A DNA stretch of 64,000 nt from the NCBI GenBank assembly GCA_022760475.1, contig JALEFZ010000055.1:451858-515857 (forward strand), in the 5' to 3' direction. Shown piece by piece: positions 26,840 to 35,218 of this stretch. Origin of the DNA: Bacteroidia bacterium. Lineage in GTDB: Bacteria; Bacteroidota; Bacteroidia; J057. The first letter of the stretch is position 1; the number at the start of each line of letters is the position of its first letter. The notes under the pieces are model-generated. The model was given only the letters and a program-made list of their open reading frames with translations, ran no database searches and had not been told where the DNA came from. A program made the translations under genes and the position numbers.

Positions 26840-28390
26840 ATGCTAAACCTATCTGTTTTTCTAGAAAATAGTGCAAGGGACCTACCTAATAAGGCCGCCT
26901 TCACTTTTATGGATACTAGCCTGACCTATGCCCAAGTCAATGCTGCTGCAAATCAGGTTGCCAATGGCCTACGTGCAAAAGGCATCAAAGCCGGAGATAA
27001 AGTTGCCCTGAGTTGTTTTAACATCCCTTATTTTCCCATAGCGTATTTTGGTATTCTGAAAGCTGGGGCTGCTGTGGTTCCATTAAGCGTACTCTTAAAG
27101 AAAGACGAGATTGCCTATCACCTAAAAGATAGTGATGCCAAGGCCTATCTTTGCTTCATTGGGACGGATGAGCTTCCTATGGGACAAATGGGATACGCAG
27201 GTTTTCAGCAGGCAGATGCTTGCGAGCAGTTTTACATGATTATGCCCAAGGCAGACATGCCATCACCCATAGCGGGAACTTCTACGCTAGGGCAATTGAT
27301 GGCTGGTCAATCACCCGCTGGTACATACGAAGCCACCTCCGCAGATGATACCGCGGTGATCATTTATACCTCTGGTACTACCGGTCAGCCAAAGGGTGCT
27401 GAGTTGTCTCACTCCAACCTGTTTACCAATGCCATTATGTGCGCCGATATGTTGGACATCAACCAGGATGATAAGCAGTTGATCGTGCTTCCCCTCTTCC
27501 ACATTTTTGCCATGACAGTTTTGATGAATTGTGGGATATATAAAGGGACTTCAAATGTATTGCTTCCACGATTTGATGGTGAGGCAGTATTTGGGCTTAT
27601 GCAGAAGCATGAAATTACTGTTTTTGCAGGAGTGCCGACGATGTATTGGGGCTTGTTGAATGTGCAAAGTGATGCTTTTGACTATGATAAAATCTCCGAT
27701 AAACTTAGGCTCTGCGTTTCTGGTGGGGCTTCCCTTCCTGTGAAGGTGCTGGAGGACTTTGAAAGTAGGTTCAATGTCCCCATAGTAGAAGGCTATGGCA
27801 TGTCAGAGGGCTCCCCGGTAGTAACTTTCAACCAATTGAAGGTTGGCAGAAAACCTGGTTCTATTGGCACCCCTGTTTTTGGCGTTGAAGTCAAGGTTGT
27901 AGATGAAAATGACCATGAGATGCCAGTAGGTGAGAAAGGTGAGTTGATCTATCGGGGGCCGAATGTGATGAAGGGCTATTATAAAAGACCCGAGGCCAAT
28001 GAAAGGACCCTTAAGAATGGATGGATGCATTCCGGAGATGTAGCTATCAAAGATGAAGATGGTTTCTTCTACATTGTAGACCGGACCAAGGACATGATTA
28101 TACGTGGGGGGCTGAATGTCTATCCAAGGGAGGTGGAAGAAGTAATGATGAAGCATGAGGCTGTTTCGCTGGTAGCTGTAATTGGTGTCCCAGACGAAAA
28201 GATGGGCGAAGAAATCAAGGCCTTTGTCGTAAAAAAGGAAGGGGCTGAGGTTTCAATCGAAGAACTGATTGAATATACCAAGGCAAACATCGCCTCCTAC
28301 AAGTACCCCAGAATTGTAGATTTCCTGGATGCATTGCCCATGAATGCTACTGGGAAGATTTTGAAGAAAGAACTCCGCAAACGCCAATAA
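26840..28390 (+). CDS. Long-chain acyl-CoA synthetase / AMP-dependent ligase
   Basis: This 516-residue cytoplasmic enzyme activates carboxylic acids, probably fatty acids, by forming an acyl-adenylate and then acyl-CoA. The AMP-binding core shows TSGTTGQPKG (177-186), EGYGMSEGSPVVTFN, the HSGDVAIKDEDGFFYIVDRTKD segment with the ATP-binding Asp/Arg, and GGLNVYPREVEEV. The catalytic Lys506 sits in NATGKILKKEL. Length and order fit FadD-like ligases. The next gene, an aldehyde dehydrogenase, follows after 27 bases, so the pair probably converts fatty aldehydes through acids into acyl-CoA. Exact chain-length preference cannot be read. Confidence 0.93.
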   Translation: MLNLSVFLENSARDLPNKAAFTFMDTSLTYAQVNAAANQVANGLRAKGIKAGDKVALSCFNIPYFPIAYFGILKAGAAVVPLSVLLKKDEIAYHLKDSDAKAYLCFIGTDELPMGQMGYAGFQQADACEQFYMIMPKADMPSPIAGTSTLGQLMAGQSPAGTYEATSADDTAVIIYTSGTTGQPKGAELSHSNLFTNAIMCADMLDINQDDKQLIVLPLFHIFAMTVLMNCGIYKGTSNVLLPRFDGEAVFGLMQKHEITVFAGVPTMYWGLLNVQSDAFDYDKISDKLRLCVSGGASLPVKVLEDFESRFNVPIVEGYGMSEGSPVVTFNQLKVGRKPGSIGTPVFGVEVKVVDENDHEMPVGEKGELIYRGPNVMKGYYKRPEANERTLKNGWMHSGDVAIKDEDGFFYIVDRTKDMIIRGGLNVYPREVEEVMMKHEAVSLVAVIGVPDEKMGEEIKAFVVKKEGAEVSIEELIEYTKANIASYKYPRIVDFLDALPMNATGKILKKELRKRQ

Positions 28391-28417
28391 CCAGGATTAA
28401 CTTTTAATTTTTTCCAG

Positions 28418-29839
28418 ATGATCACAAAAGTTGCCAGCCAACAGGCTGAAAGAATACAGCAAGTTTTCGAGGCCCAAAAGGCCAACCAATATGAAGTTGC
28501 CAGAAGTACAGCTCGACAGCGAATCGCCAAACTGGATAAGTTGTATAAGACTGTCTTTAAGTACCAAAAGGAGATTCAGACTGCTTTGTACAATGATTTC
28601 AAAAAGCCTGCCTCAGAAGTAGACCTGATTGAAATCTATGTAGTGGCCAGTGAGATTCGCCATGCCAAGCACCATCTTCGCAAATGGATGAAGCCAAGGC
28701 GGGTAAAGACTCCTTTGGCATTTCTGGGATCTTCTTCAAAGGTGATCCATGAACCCAAGGGCGTTTGTTTGATCATTTCCCCTTGGAATTATCCCCTGAA
28801 CCTGACATTTGGACCTTTGGTTTCAGCCATTGCAGCAGGGAATACGGTCATGATCAAGCCCTCTGAGTACACTCCGCATATTTCCGCCTTGATGAAAAAA
28901 ATGGTCGAGGAGGTATTTGAGGAGAATGAAGTGGCAGTATTTGAAGGGGCTGTGGATACTTCTACAGAATTATTAAGCCTTCCATTCAACCATATCTTTT
29001 TTACCGGTTCGCCAGCCGTGGGGAAGATTGTAATGGCTGCTGCAGCTAAGAACCTGAGTTCAGTTACCCTGGAATTGGGAGGGAAATGTCCTACCATCAT
29101 AGATGAAACTGCAAACCTAAAGGCTGCAGTAGGGACCATTGCCTGGGGGAAATTCGCCAATACAGGTCAGACTTGTATCGCTCCTGATTATGTGTACGTT
29201 CACGAAAGCAAACTGGATCAGTTCACCAAACTTTTCAAGGCTAAGATAAAGGAGTACTACGGTGAAAATCCAGAAGATTCGGAGTCTTATCCGCGTGTGG
29301 TAAATGAAAAGCAATACAATCGAGTCAAAGAAATGCTCCAGGAATCTGTTCAGATGGGGGCTGAGGTCATTCTTGGTGGCAAGTCGAATGCAGAGGATAA
29401 CATGATTGAACCGACGGTAGTGGTGAATGTACCCAAAGAATCTCCATTGATGAAGGAAGAAATCTTTGGCCCTTTGCTGCCCATTCTGACCTACAAAAAT
29501 CTTGATGAAGTGATTGATTACGTTCGAGCCGGAGAGAAGCCCCTGGCTTTGTACATGTATACCAATAATGCCCGCAATGCCAAGAAAGTTATGGCTGAAA
29601 CCAGGGCGGGTACTGCTGCAATCAACAATGCAGCCGTTCACTTTTTTAACAATAACCTTCCATTTGGAGGATCAAACAACTCAGGTATAGGCAAAGGGCA
29701 CGGACATGCAGGTTTTCTGGCATTTTCAAATGAAAAGGCCTTGTATCAGCAGCACATTCCTGGTGCATTGACTTTATTAATGCCGCCTTATAATGAGCTT
29801 AAGTCCAAGCTGATCCAGTTGACTATCCGTTATTTCTAA
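28418..29839 (+). CDS. Aldehyde dehydrogenase (class 3 / fatty aldehyde type)
   Basis: This 473-residue NAD(P)-dependent enzyme oxidises aldehydes to acids. Recognisable parts are ISPWNYPLNLTFGPLVSAIA (119-138), MIKPSEYTP, FFTGSPAVGK (the Gly motif for the cofactor), the base Glu219 in LELGGKCP and the nucleophile Cys253 in NTGQTCIAPDYV. The late EEIFGPLLPIL motif is also present. The short length, lack of an N-terminal extension and hydrophobic C-terminal tail (PGALTLLMPPYNELK) fit class 3 fatty aldehyde dehydrogenases. It is probably cotranscribed with the acyl-CoA synthetase just upstream. Confidence 0.93.
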   Translation: MITKVASQQAERIQQVFEAQKANQYEVARSTARQRIAKLDKLYKTVFKYQKEIQTALYNDFKKPASEVDLIEIYVVASEIRHAKHHLRKWMKPRRVKTPLAFLGSSSKVIHEPKGVCLIISPWNYPLNLTFGPLVSAIAAGNTVMIKPSEYTPHISALMKKMVEEVFEENEVAVFEGAVDTSTELLSLPFNHIFFTGSPAVGKIVMAAAAKNLSSVTLELGGKCPTIIDETANLKAAVGTIAWGKFANTGQTCIAPDYVYVHESKLDQFTKLFKAKIKEYYGENPEDSESYPRVVNEKQYNRVKEMLQESVQMGAEVILGGKSNAEDNMIEPTVVVNVPKESPLMKEEIFGPLLPILTYKNLDEVIDYVRAGEKPLALYMYTNNARNAKKVMAETRAGTAAINNAAVHFFNNNLPFGGSNNSGIGKGHGHAGFLAFSNEKALYQQHIPGALTLLMPPYNELKSKLIQLTIRYF

Positions 29840-29873
29840 TTTTGGATTGAGATAAATCATTATATCAGGAAAA

Positions 29874-29889
29874 CATACACTATTGTATG
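29874..29889. promoter_or_regulatory. Operator-like palindrome upstream of tetR
   Basis: CATACA-CTAT-TGTATG, arms of six with a four-base centre, lies 31 bases before the tetR start. Its 13-base half ACACTATTGTATG (29877-29889) recurs with one change at 30468-30480, before the DUF2867 gene. Both therefore look like binding sites for the TetR protein between them. Confidence 0.5.
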
Positions 29890-29919
29890 TTTTCTTTTTT
29901 TTGTATATCATTGTATCGT

Positions 29920-30444
29920 ATGGCAAAGTTAAGTAAAGGAGATTGGTTGGAGGAAGGCTTCAAAATTCTTTCTGAATACAATCAAGCGAAAATAAGGATA
30001 CTGTATTTGTGCGAGCGCTTAAAGGTTACTCGTGGATCTTTTTATCACCACTTTGAAAGCATTGAGTCATACATAGAAGAATTGATGGAAGCTTGGGAAG
30101 AACAAAATACCCTTGCATTGATAAGAATTTCGAAGCGTGAGGTAACGGGTAGGGCGAGGATGATGGCCTTGAATCAAGAGGTTGAGAAGGCCGATCAGCG
30201 GATTGAAGCTGCTATACGTTCCTGGAGTTTTTACAATGACATTGTCAGGAAGCATTTGGCGAAGGTGGATCAGATTCGGTTGACTTATCTGGAGACTATA
30301 TTTCTGGAAATGGGCTATAAAAAACAGATAGCGGTCGGAAAGGCCAAGCTCGAATATGCATTGTTGGTGGGAGTTCAGCAGTTGTTTCCTGAAATTTCAG
30401 AGGAGCAAATTCAGGAACTTTGGGGGATTTATGTTGGAGATTAA
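29920..30444 (+). CDS. TetR-family transcriptional regulator
   Basis: This 174-residue regulator carries an N-terminal helix-turn-helix (LSKGDWLEEGFKILSEYNQA, then LKVTRGSFYHHFESIESYIEE) followed by a ligand-binding helical domain. I chose ATG 29920 (MAKLSKG) because an upstream ATG at 29887 would begin inside the operator-like palindrome and add a Phe-rich stretch unlike the family. TetR proteins repress until a small molecule binds. The matching palindromes at 29874 and 30461 suggest that it controls itself and the DUF2867/DUF6463 genes that follow after 33 bases. Confidence 0.88.
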   Translation: MAKLSKGDWLEEGFKILSEYNQAKIRILYLCERLKVTRGSFYHHFESIESYIEELMEAWEEQNTLALIRISKREVTGRARMMALNQEVEKADQRIEAAIRSWSFYNDIVRKHLAKVDQIRLTYLETIFLEMGYKKQIAVGKAKLEYALLVGVQQLFPEISEEQIQELWGIYVGD

Positions 30445-30460
30445 AATTTTATTTAAAAAA

Positions 30461-30480
30461 ATACAAAACAGTATTGTATG
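30461..30480. promoter_or_regulatory. Second operator-like site, overlapping the DUF2867 start codon
   Basis: ATACA (30461-30465) and TGTAT (30475-30479) frame a nine-base spacer. The segment ACAGTATTGTATG (30468-30480) differs from the tetR-upstream site in one position. It overlaps the ATG at 30478, so a repressor bound here would block RNA polymerase or reading of the gene start. Confidence 0.45.
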
Positions 30481-31029
30481 AAAATTATTAAAAAGAAAAT
30501 TCCAGATCCCAGCTTGATCAATTCTAGTTTGGATAGGATTAACTACGAGGACAGTTTCGCTATTGAGTTGGAATCTGAGCTTTACATCCCACTGGAAAAA
30601 TTGCTCGTAGAATTTTTTCACAGCATTCCTTCATGGTTCCATGCTTTGTTTTGGCTAAGAAACAGGATTGTTTCGGTTTTCGGCTTAAAGACCGGATCTG
30701 ATAAGCGCTCAGAGACTGAGAATTTCATGGAAAACTATAAGGGACAGCCAGGCGAATCTTTTTCTTTATTCAAAACATTCGGTAGGACAGAATCTGAACT
30801 AATGGTAGGGGAGGATGACAAACACCTTGATTTTCGAATGAGTCTTTTCAGGACAGGTTCCAATGGGAGTACCCAAATAGAAGTAGCTACTGTTGTCCGC
30901 TTCAATAACTGGCTTGGGAAAGCCTATTTTGTCCCGGTAAAATTTTTCCATCGACTCATAGTCCCCATCATGCTGAAAAATATGGCGAACTCTCTTTCTC
31001 TTAATCAAAAATCATACAGCGCATCATGA
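30478..31029 (+). CDS. DUF2867 family protein
   Basis: This 183-residue cytosolic protein matches DUF2867 by pattern: an opening IDRINYEDSFAIEL segment, a central WFHALFWLRNRIVSVFGL, then FRMSLFRTGSNGS and a VRFNNWLGKAYFVPVKFFHRLIVP strand-helix end. The family is thought to be related to the SRPBCC-like fold, with unclear biochemistry. The stop TGA overlaps the next gene's ATG (31026), so the two are translationally coupled. A TetR regulator precedes it. Confidence 0.75.
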   Translation: MKIIKKKIPDPSLINSSLDRINYEDSFAIELESELYIPLEKLLVEFFHSIPSWFHALFWLRNRIVSVFGLKTGSDKRSETENFMENYKGQPGESFSLFKTFGRTESELMVGEDDKHLDFRMSLFRTGSNGSTQIEVATVVRFNNWLGKAYFVPVKFFHRLIVPIMLKNMANSLSLNQKSYSAS

Positions 31030-31379
31030 AAAACTGGATAGGAAAAACCATTATAGGAATAGGCTTGATTCATACAGCCTTTGGAATGGTGGTCTTTTGG
31101 TCAATTTTTGCAGAAATTCTGAACGAGGGACTATTTAATACTGTGAACCAGCAACCGATACGGGAAGCATTTTATTGGTTTGAGTTTTTTGGGTTGGTCC
31201 TGATGATTCTGGGAGCATTGATCAATTGGATGGAATTTAAGCAAGAAGCCATCCCAGGCTTTTTGAAATGGTCTTTGCTAGGCATGTCTGCTGTGATGGT
31301 ATTCATCCAACCCGTGACTGGGGCTTGGCTGATGGCTATTCCACTGTTTGGGATGTTCTGGACTCAGGGGAGCATTTGA
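31026..31379 (+). CDS. DUF6463-like small membrane protein
   Basis: This 117-residue protein has four hydrophobic segments (IGKTIIGIGLIHTAFGMVVF, FEFFGLVLMILGALINW, FLKWSLLGMSAVMVFI, GAWLMAIPLFGMFW). The pattern, length and TetR-DUF2867 neighbourhood fit DUF6463. It overlaps the DUF2867 gene by four bases, so the pair is one operon. Function is unknown; a membrane role paired with a small-molecule-binding protein is possible. Confidence 0.65.
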   Translation: MKNWIGKTIIGIGLIHTAFGMVVFWSIFAEILNEGLFNTVNQQPIREAFYWFEFFGLVLMILGALINWMEFKQEAIPGFLKWSLLGMSAVMVFIQPVTGAWLMAIPLFGMFWTQGSI

Positions 31380-31529
31380 ACGAAAACGGGCGATTTATAA
31401 TCGGGGACTTAATTATTTGGGTAAAATATCTGACGCTGTATTGTGGATAAGGTTTTCAGTAAAACGGATAAGTTGCCAAATAATGCTTGGAATAACTTTG
31501 TTACATATTGTTAACAAACATCACTCGAT

Positions 31530-32405
31530 ATGATAACTCGTTTTTTATCAAATATGATTGTTAAGGGAGGTATTGCCCCCGTTTTCGACAATCCCGGCAA
31601 CTACGATCTTGATTATGAAGATGTCCAGTTTGCTGCTGCTGACGGTGTAACCCTAAGAGGTTGGTTGGTCAAAGGTGGTACAGACAAAATAATTATACAA
31701 TCTCATTTCGGTGTGCAATCATCTCGTTCTGGCTATACCCCAAAAGGGAAAGGGATGGTCAAAATGTGGCAGGAAGATATATCCTTTCTTAAGCATGTAA
31801 AATACTTGCTGGATAAGGGTTACTCTGTATTAATGTATGATTTTAGGAGCCATGGAAATAGCGATACCAATACAAGCGGTTGGTGTTCTTGGGGGCCAGA
31901 TGAAGCACAGGATATAGTTGCAGCTGTCGATTTTGTAGCCAACCATCCTGATTATCAAAATGCTCAAATCGGTTTACTAAGTATTTGTATGGGAGCAGCA
32001 GCTTCGACATATGCTTATGGAGCTAATGCTTTGCAAAAGTACAATATCAAGGCAATGGTGGCCATTCAGCCCATGCGTTATAAAGATTTCATGAAATCTT
32101 TTGGTTTGCCTGGTTTCTTAAACAACTGGGTAGATACAGAAAACAGTAAACGAGTGGGGTTTGATATGTCGGCAAAATCTTTCAAAGGTGATGTGTCCAA
32201 AATCACCGTTCCAACGCTTGTTATGCAGAATGATAAAGATGAATTTTTGACAAAGGAATCTATCGACGAATATTATCATGATTTGATGGTCGAAAAAGAT
32301 ATGCTTTGGGTATCAGACATTGGTACCAAACGAGCCGCAGGCTATGACTACTTGACCAAAAATCCCGAGAAGATTTTGTATTGGTTTGACAACTACATGA
32401 AGTAA
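31530..32405 (+). CDS. Divergent alpha/beta-hydrolase, Cys at nucleophile position (copy 1)
   Basis: This 291-residue soluble protein has an alpha/beta-hydrolase core: YSVLMYDFRSHGNS (strand and loop after beta-5) and a nucleophile elbow LLSICMGAAAS with Cys153 where most members have Ser. The acid-loop region is PTLVMQNDKDEF. The late position that normally holds the catalytic His reads IGTKRAAGYDYL, without His, so normal esterase activity is doubtful. It is followed after 29 bases by a paralogue with the same features, and then by an AraC regulator. Dienelactone hydrolases also use Cys, but they keep the His. Confidence 0.75.
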   Translation: MITRFLSNMIVKGGIAPVFDNPGNYDLDYEDVQFAAADGVTLRGWLVKGGTDKIIIQSHFGVQSSRSGYTPKGKGMVKMWQEDISFLKHVKYLLDKGYSVLMYDFRSHGNSDTNTSGWCSWGPDEAQDIVAAVDFVANHPDYQNAQIGLLSICMGAAASTYAYGANALQKYNIKAMVAIQPMRYKDFMKSFGLPGFLNNWVDTENSKRVGFDMSAKSFKGDVSKITVPTLVMQNDKDEFLTKESIDEYYHDLMVEKDMLWVSDIGTKRAAGYDYLTKNPEKILYWFDNYMK

Positions 32406-32434
32406 CATTTCTTTCCACAAAAAACACCATCGAA

Positions 32435-33337
32435 ATGGTTAATGAACAACAAACACAAATGCTGACTATGTTGGCACAAGGGCTTTCCTTGCCCCCGCGA
32501 ACTCCAATATTTAGGACTCCCGCCGATTATGATATGGACTTTGAGGAAGTCTCCTTCACTACTGGCGATGGTGTAGAAATTAAAGGTTGGTTTATCCCTG
32601 CCGATTCAAATAATGTAATTATTAGCAATCACTTCTCTCCTGCTAACAGATATGGATTTGCAGGACATTTGGAAGGACTTGGTTTTGCTGGTGGCTTTGA
32701 GGTGAATTTTTTGCCGAGGTATAAGGCACTGCATGATGCAGGGTATAACATCTTGGCTTATGATTTAAGAAGTCATGGCGAAAGTGGAGATGGCGCAGGT
32801 AAAATATCAGGGGTTGGTTACTACGAATGGCAGGAAGTTTTAGCGTCCATTGAGTATGTCAAATCTCGCAATACCACTGCTGATATTGCACTTTCAAGTA
32901 TGTGTATGGGCGCAAATGCAACTATCAATGCAATGGAACATAAACCAGATGCTTTTGAGGATATCAAATGTCTGCTTTGTATAGCCCCTCTTAAAGGACA
33001 AACTACTATCGAACGACAGGCAGGGCAGATGGGCATTGACCCTGCGGAAGCATTGGAAGCTTTTGAACCAATTTATAATGATATTACAGGGCTTACTGTT
33101 GAAGACCATAATATTATTCCAAAATTCAAAAACGTCAATATTCCAACTTTCTTTTTTCAAGTAAGAGATGACTCTAATTCACGTTGGACAGACGTACAAG
33201 AGATGCATGACCTTACTCCTATTGAGGATAAAAAAATCCTTTACATGGAAGGTACCCCTCTGCGATTTAAAGGCTATAATTACTTTTCAGATAATCCAGA
33301 AGAAATGGTCGCATGGTTTGACGCGCACATGAAGTAA
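32435..33337 (+). CDS. Divergent alpha/beta-hydrolase, Cys at nucleophile position (copy 2)
   Basis: This 300-residue paralogue of the preceding protein has the same order of motifs: FTTGDGVEIKGWFIP, AYDLRSHGESG and an elbow SSMCMGANAT with Cys157. The end reads GTPLRFKGYNYFSDNPEEMVAWFDAHMK. Again no His stands where the catalytic one is expected. The two copies share the C-terminal pattern of a Tyr, then NPE, then an aromatic-rich helix, but differ in much of the middle, so the duplication is old. The genes are in tandem on one transcript, with the AraC gene 183 bases downstream. Confidence 0.75.
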   Translation: MVNEQQTQMLTMLAQGLSLPPRTPIFRTPADYDMDFEEVSFTTGDGVEIKGWFIPADSNNVIISNHFSPANRYGFAGHLEGLGFAGGFEVNFLPRYKALHDAGYNILAYDLRSHGESGDGAGKISGVGYYEWQEVLASIEYVKSRNTTADIALSSMCMGANATINAMEHKPDAFEDIKCLLCIAPLKGQTTIERQAGQMGIDPAEALEAFEPIYNDITGLTVEDHNIIPKFKNVNIPTFFFQVRDDSNSRWTDVQEMHDLTPIEDKKILYMEGTPLRFKGYNYFSDNPEEMVAWFDAHMK

Positions 33338-33520
33338 TATAATGTCGGGTGGCTTTGTTGTCATCCGGCTTTTTAACATTTTGCATGGGTTATCCTCATC
33401 TTGTTGCTGGTAGTACTTTAGTTTACGGGTAAGAAGTCGATCCATTTCGGAATCCTGCCCCCTTGCAAGCGGCATACGGGCGATTGAGTCAAGCCATAAA
33501 ATAACTTTAAACCTCAGAAA

Positions 33521-34429
33521 ATGAGCGATATATTCCGAATAAAGAGTATCAGTGAAGCCCACGACTTTTATGGTTTTGAAAAACCGAAACACCCCTTGGT
33601 TTCGGTTCTTCCCATTGATGAGCGGATGACGACGTTTGACTACGGAGAAAGGAGGTACACATTTGATTTTTATCAGATCAGTTTGAAAGAAGGTATCAAT
33701 GGCACCTTGAGCTACGGAAGAAATTCCTACGATTTTAGAGAAGGCGCGATGACTTTTATTAAACCGAACCAAATAGTCAAGGTAGAAAATAGCGAAGACT
33801 TCCAGGGTGGGAAAGGCTGGACCTTACTTTTTCATCCTGACTTGATTCGCCGCTCAGAACTCAGTCATTCCATAGAGAATTATTCTTTTTTTGAATATGA
33901 TACAAATGAAGCCCTGCACCTCTCGCAGGGCGAAAAGGCTGAATTGACCGGATTGACCCAACAAATAGAAAAAGAGTACCAACAGCATATCGACAAACAT
34001 AGCCAGGAGATCATCATCGCCCATATTGACATGCTACTCAAATACAGCAAAAGGTACTATGACCGCCAGTTCTATACCCGTACCAACCTGAATAAGGACT
34101 TAGTGAGTAAGTTTGAGCAAATCATGCGTACGTATTATCAGACTGGCAAAGCCCTGGAACAAGGAGTTTTGTCTGTAAAATATTGTGCGCAATCGTTGAA
34201 TATGTCCTCCAATTATTTTGGTGATTTAATCAAGCTGGAAACAGGCAGAAGTGCCAAAGATCACATACAGTACTACATTATTGAAAAAGCAAAAACCAAA
34301 CTTTTAGGATCGGAGGATACCATGAGTGAAATTGCGTATAGCCTGGGTTTTGAATATCCTCAGGGACTAAACAAACTATTCAAAGCCAAAACAGGTATGA
34401 GTCCTTCCCAATATAGATCCTTGAATTAA
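33521..34429 (+). CDS. AraC-family transcriptional regulator
   Basis: This 302-residue regulator has an N-terminal cupin-like sensing domain (about 1-170) and a C-terminal AraC DNA-binding domain with two helix-turn-helix units (LSVKYCAQSLNMSSNYFGDL; TMSEIAYSLGFEYPQGLNKL), ending FKAKTGMSPSQYRSLN. Its position after the two hydrolase paralogues makes them a likely target, but its operator is not evident. A 183-base gap upstream probably holds its own promoter. Confidence 0.92.
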   Translation: MSDIFRIKSISEAHDFYGFEKPKHPLVSVLPIDERMTTFDYGERRYTFDFYQISLKEGINGTLSYGRNSYDFREGAMTFIKPNQIVKVENSEDFQGGKGWTLLFHPDLIRRSELSHSIENYSFFEYDTNEALHLSQGEKAELTGLTQQIEKEYQQHIDKHSQEIIIAHIDMLLKYSKRYYDRQFYTRTNLNKDLVSKFEQIMRTYYQTGKALEQGVLSVKYCAQSLNMSSNYFGDLIKLETGRSAKDHIQYYIIEKAKTKLLGSEDTMSEIAYSLGFEYPQGLNKLFKAKTGMSPSQYRSLN

Positions 34430-34748
34430 AGTTTCTCTTTGGATTCATTCATCATGTTGACTCTCCAACACGGTACATCGATCGTCAATGCATATCACCT
34501 GCTTCCTTTGAGCAGTTTGCATAGTTTGGGTAAAGTTTCTTTTTCTGAGGTATAGTATTTTGTAATAGGCTGCAGTAGTTTACTCGTGTCTGGTTTCCCA
34601 CGCTATTGAGGATATTAGCAATCGGCACCTATTTCATTGAATAAACTCATGTTGTTTTCGTTCAAATGCTCCCGCTACATCATTTTTTCAAATCGGGGAG
34701 TAAGCCTTGAAAAACAGCCTGGCTAAGAGGTGGGTTTAAGCAAAAAGT
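34430..34748. other. Intergenic region after the AraC gene
   Basis: About 320 bases with no convincing coding frame. It holds no clear hairpin apart from the terminator that follows at 34749. Confidence 0.4.
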
Positions 34749-34780
34749 AAATGCCCTTGGAACTTCTTCCAAGGGCATTT
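34749..34780 (-). terminator. Strong terminator after the VOC gene, probably bidirectional
   Basis: A perfect 14-bp stem AAATGCCCTTGGAA (34749-34762) / TTCCAAGGGCATTT (34767-34780) with a four-base loop. On the minus strand TACTTTTTG follows, and on the plus strand TATTATTTT follows. It lies seven bases after the stop of the VOC gene. Confidence 0.9.
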
Positions 34781-34787
34781 TATTATT

Positions 34788-35159
34788 TTATCTGTGTTGG
34801 TCTACCAAAATCACATTCCCATCAGGATCATTAAGCATCATGCTTGCCGGCCCAGTGCTGCTTTCATCTGCCTCCATTGTAAGCTCAACGCCTGCTGCTT
34901 TCAAAGACTTTTGAATCGCTCTGATGTCATCAAAATGGTCCATGTTTTGCCCATTTTCATCCCAACCTGGATTGAATGTGAGGATATTTCCTTCAAACAT
35001 TCCCTGGAAGATACCGATGAGGGCAGCTTCGTTCTTCAGGATGAAGTAGTTTTTATCAAAACCTCCAGCGAGGACAGAAAAGCCAAACTTCTCGTAAAAT
35101 TCCTTGGATGTTTTTAGGTCTTTAACGCTTAGGCTTACAGAAAAAGCTCCTAGTTTCAT
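34788..35159 (-). CDS. VOC family protein (glyoxalase/bleomycin-resistance fold)
   Basis: This 123-residue protein has the beta-alpha-beta-beta-beta repeats of the vicinal oxygen chelate fold: AFSVSLSVKDLKTSKEFYEK at the start, NYFILKNEAALIGIF, and PASMMLNDPDGNVILVDQ at the end. Such small proteins bind or modify small molecules. The metal-ligand set is incomplete, so catalysis is uncertain. It lies 59 bases after the SDR gene on the same strand. Confidence 0.85.
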   Translation of the reverse strand: MKLGAFSVSLSVKDLKTSKEFYEKFGFSVLAGGFDKNYFILKNEAALIGIFQGMFEGNILTFNPGWDENGQNMDHFDDIRAIQKSLKAAGVELTMEADESSTGPASMMLNDPDGNVILVDQHR

Positions 35160-35218
35160 ATAATGGATTTAGTGGTTGATTTATCTCGATTATGCATGGA
35201 TGGAGAACAATGCGACTC

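Noticed and set aside
29117..29641. 174-residue minus-strand ORF inside the aldehyde dehydrogenase
   Set aside because: It is the complement of a clearly conserved enzyme frame containing Cys253, so it is not a gene.
33287..33772. 161-residue minus-strand ORF at the AraC start
   Set aside because: It overlaps the AraC gene and the end of the second hydrolase on the opposite strand; composition is not protein-like.
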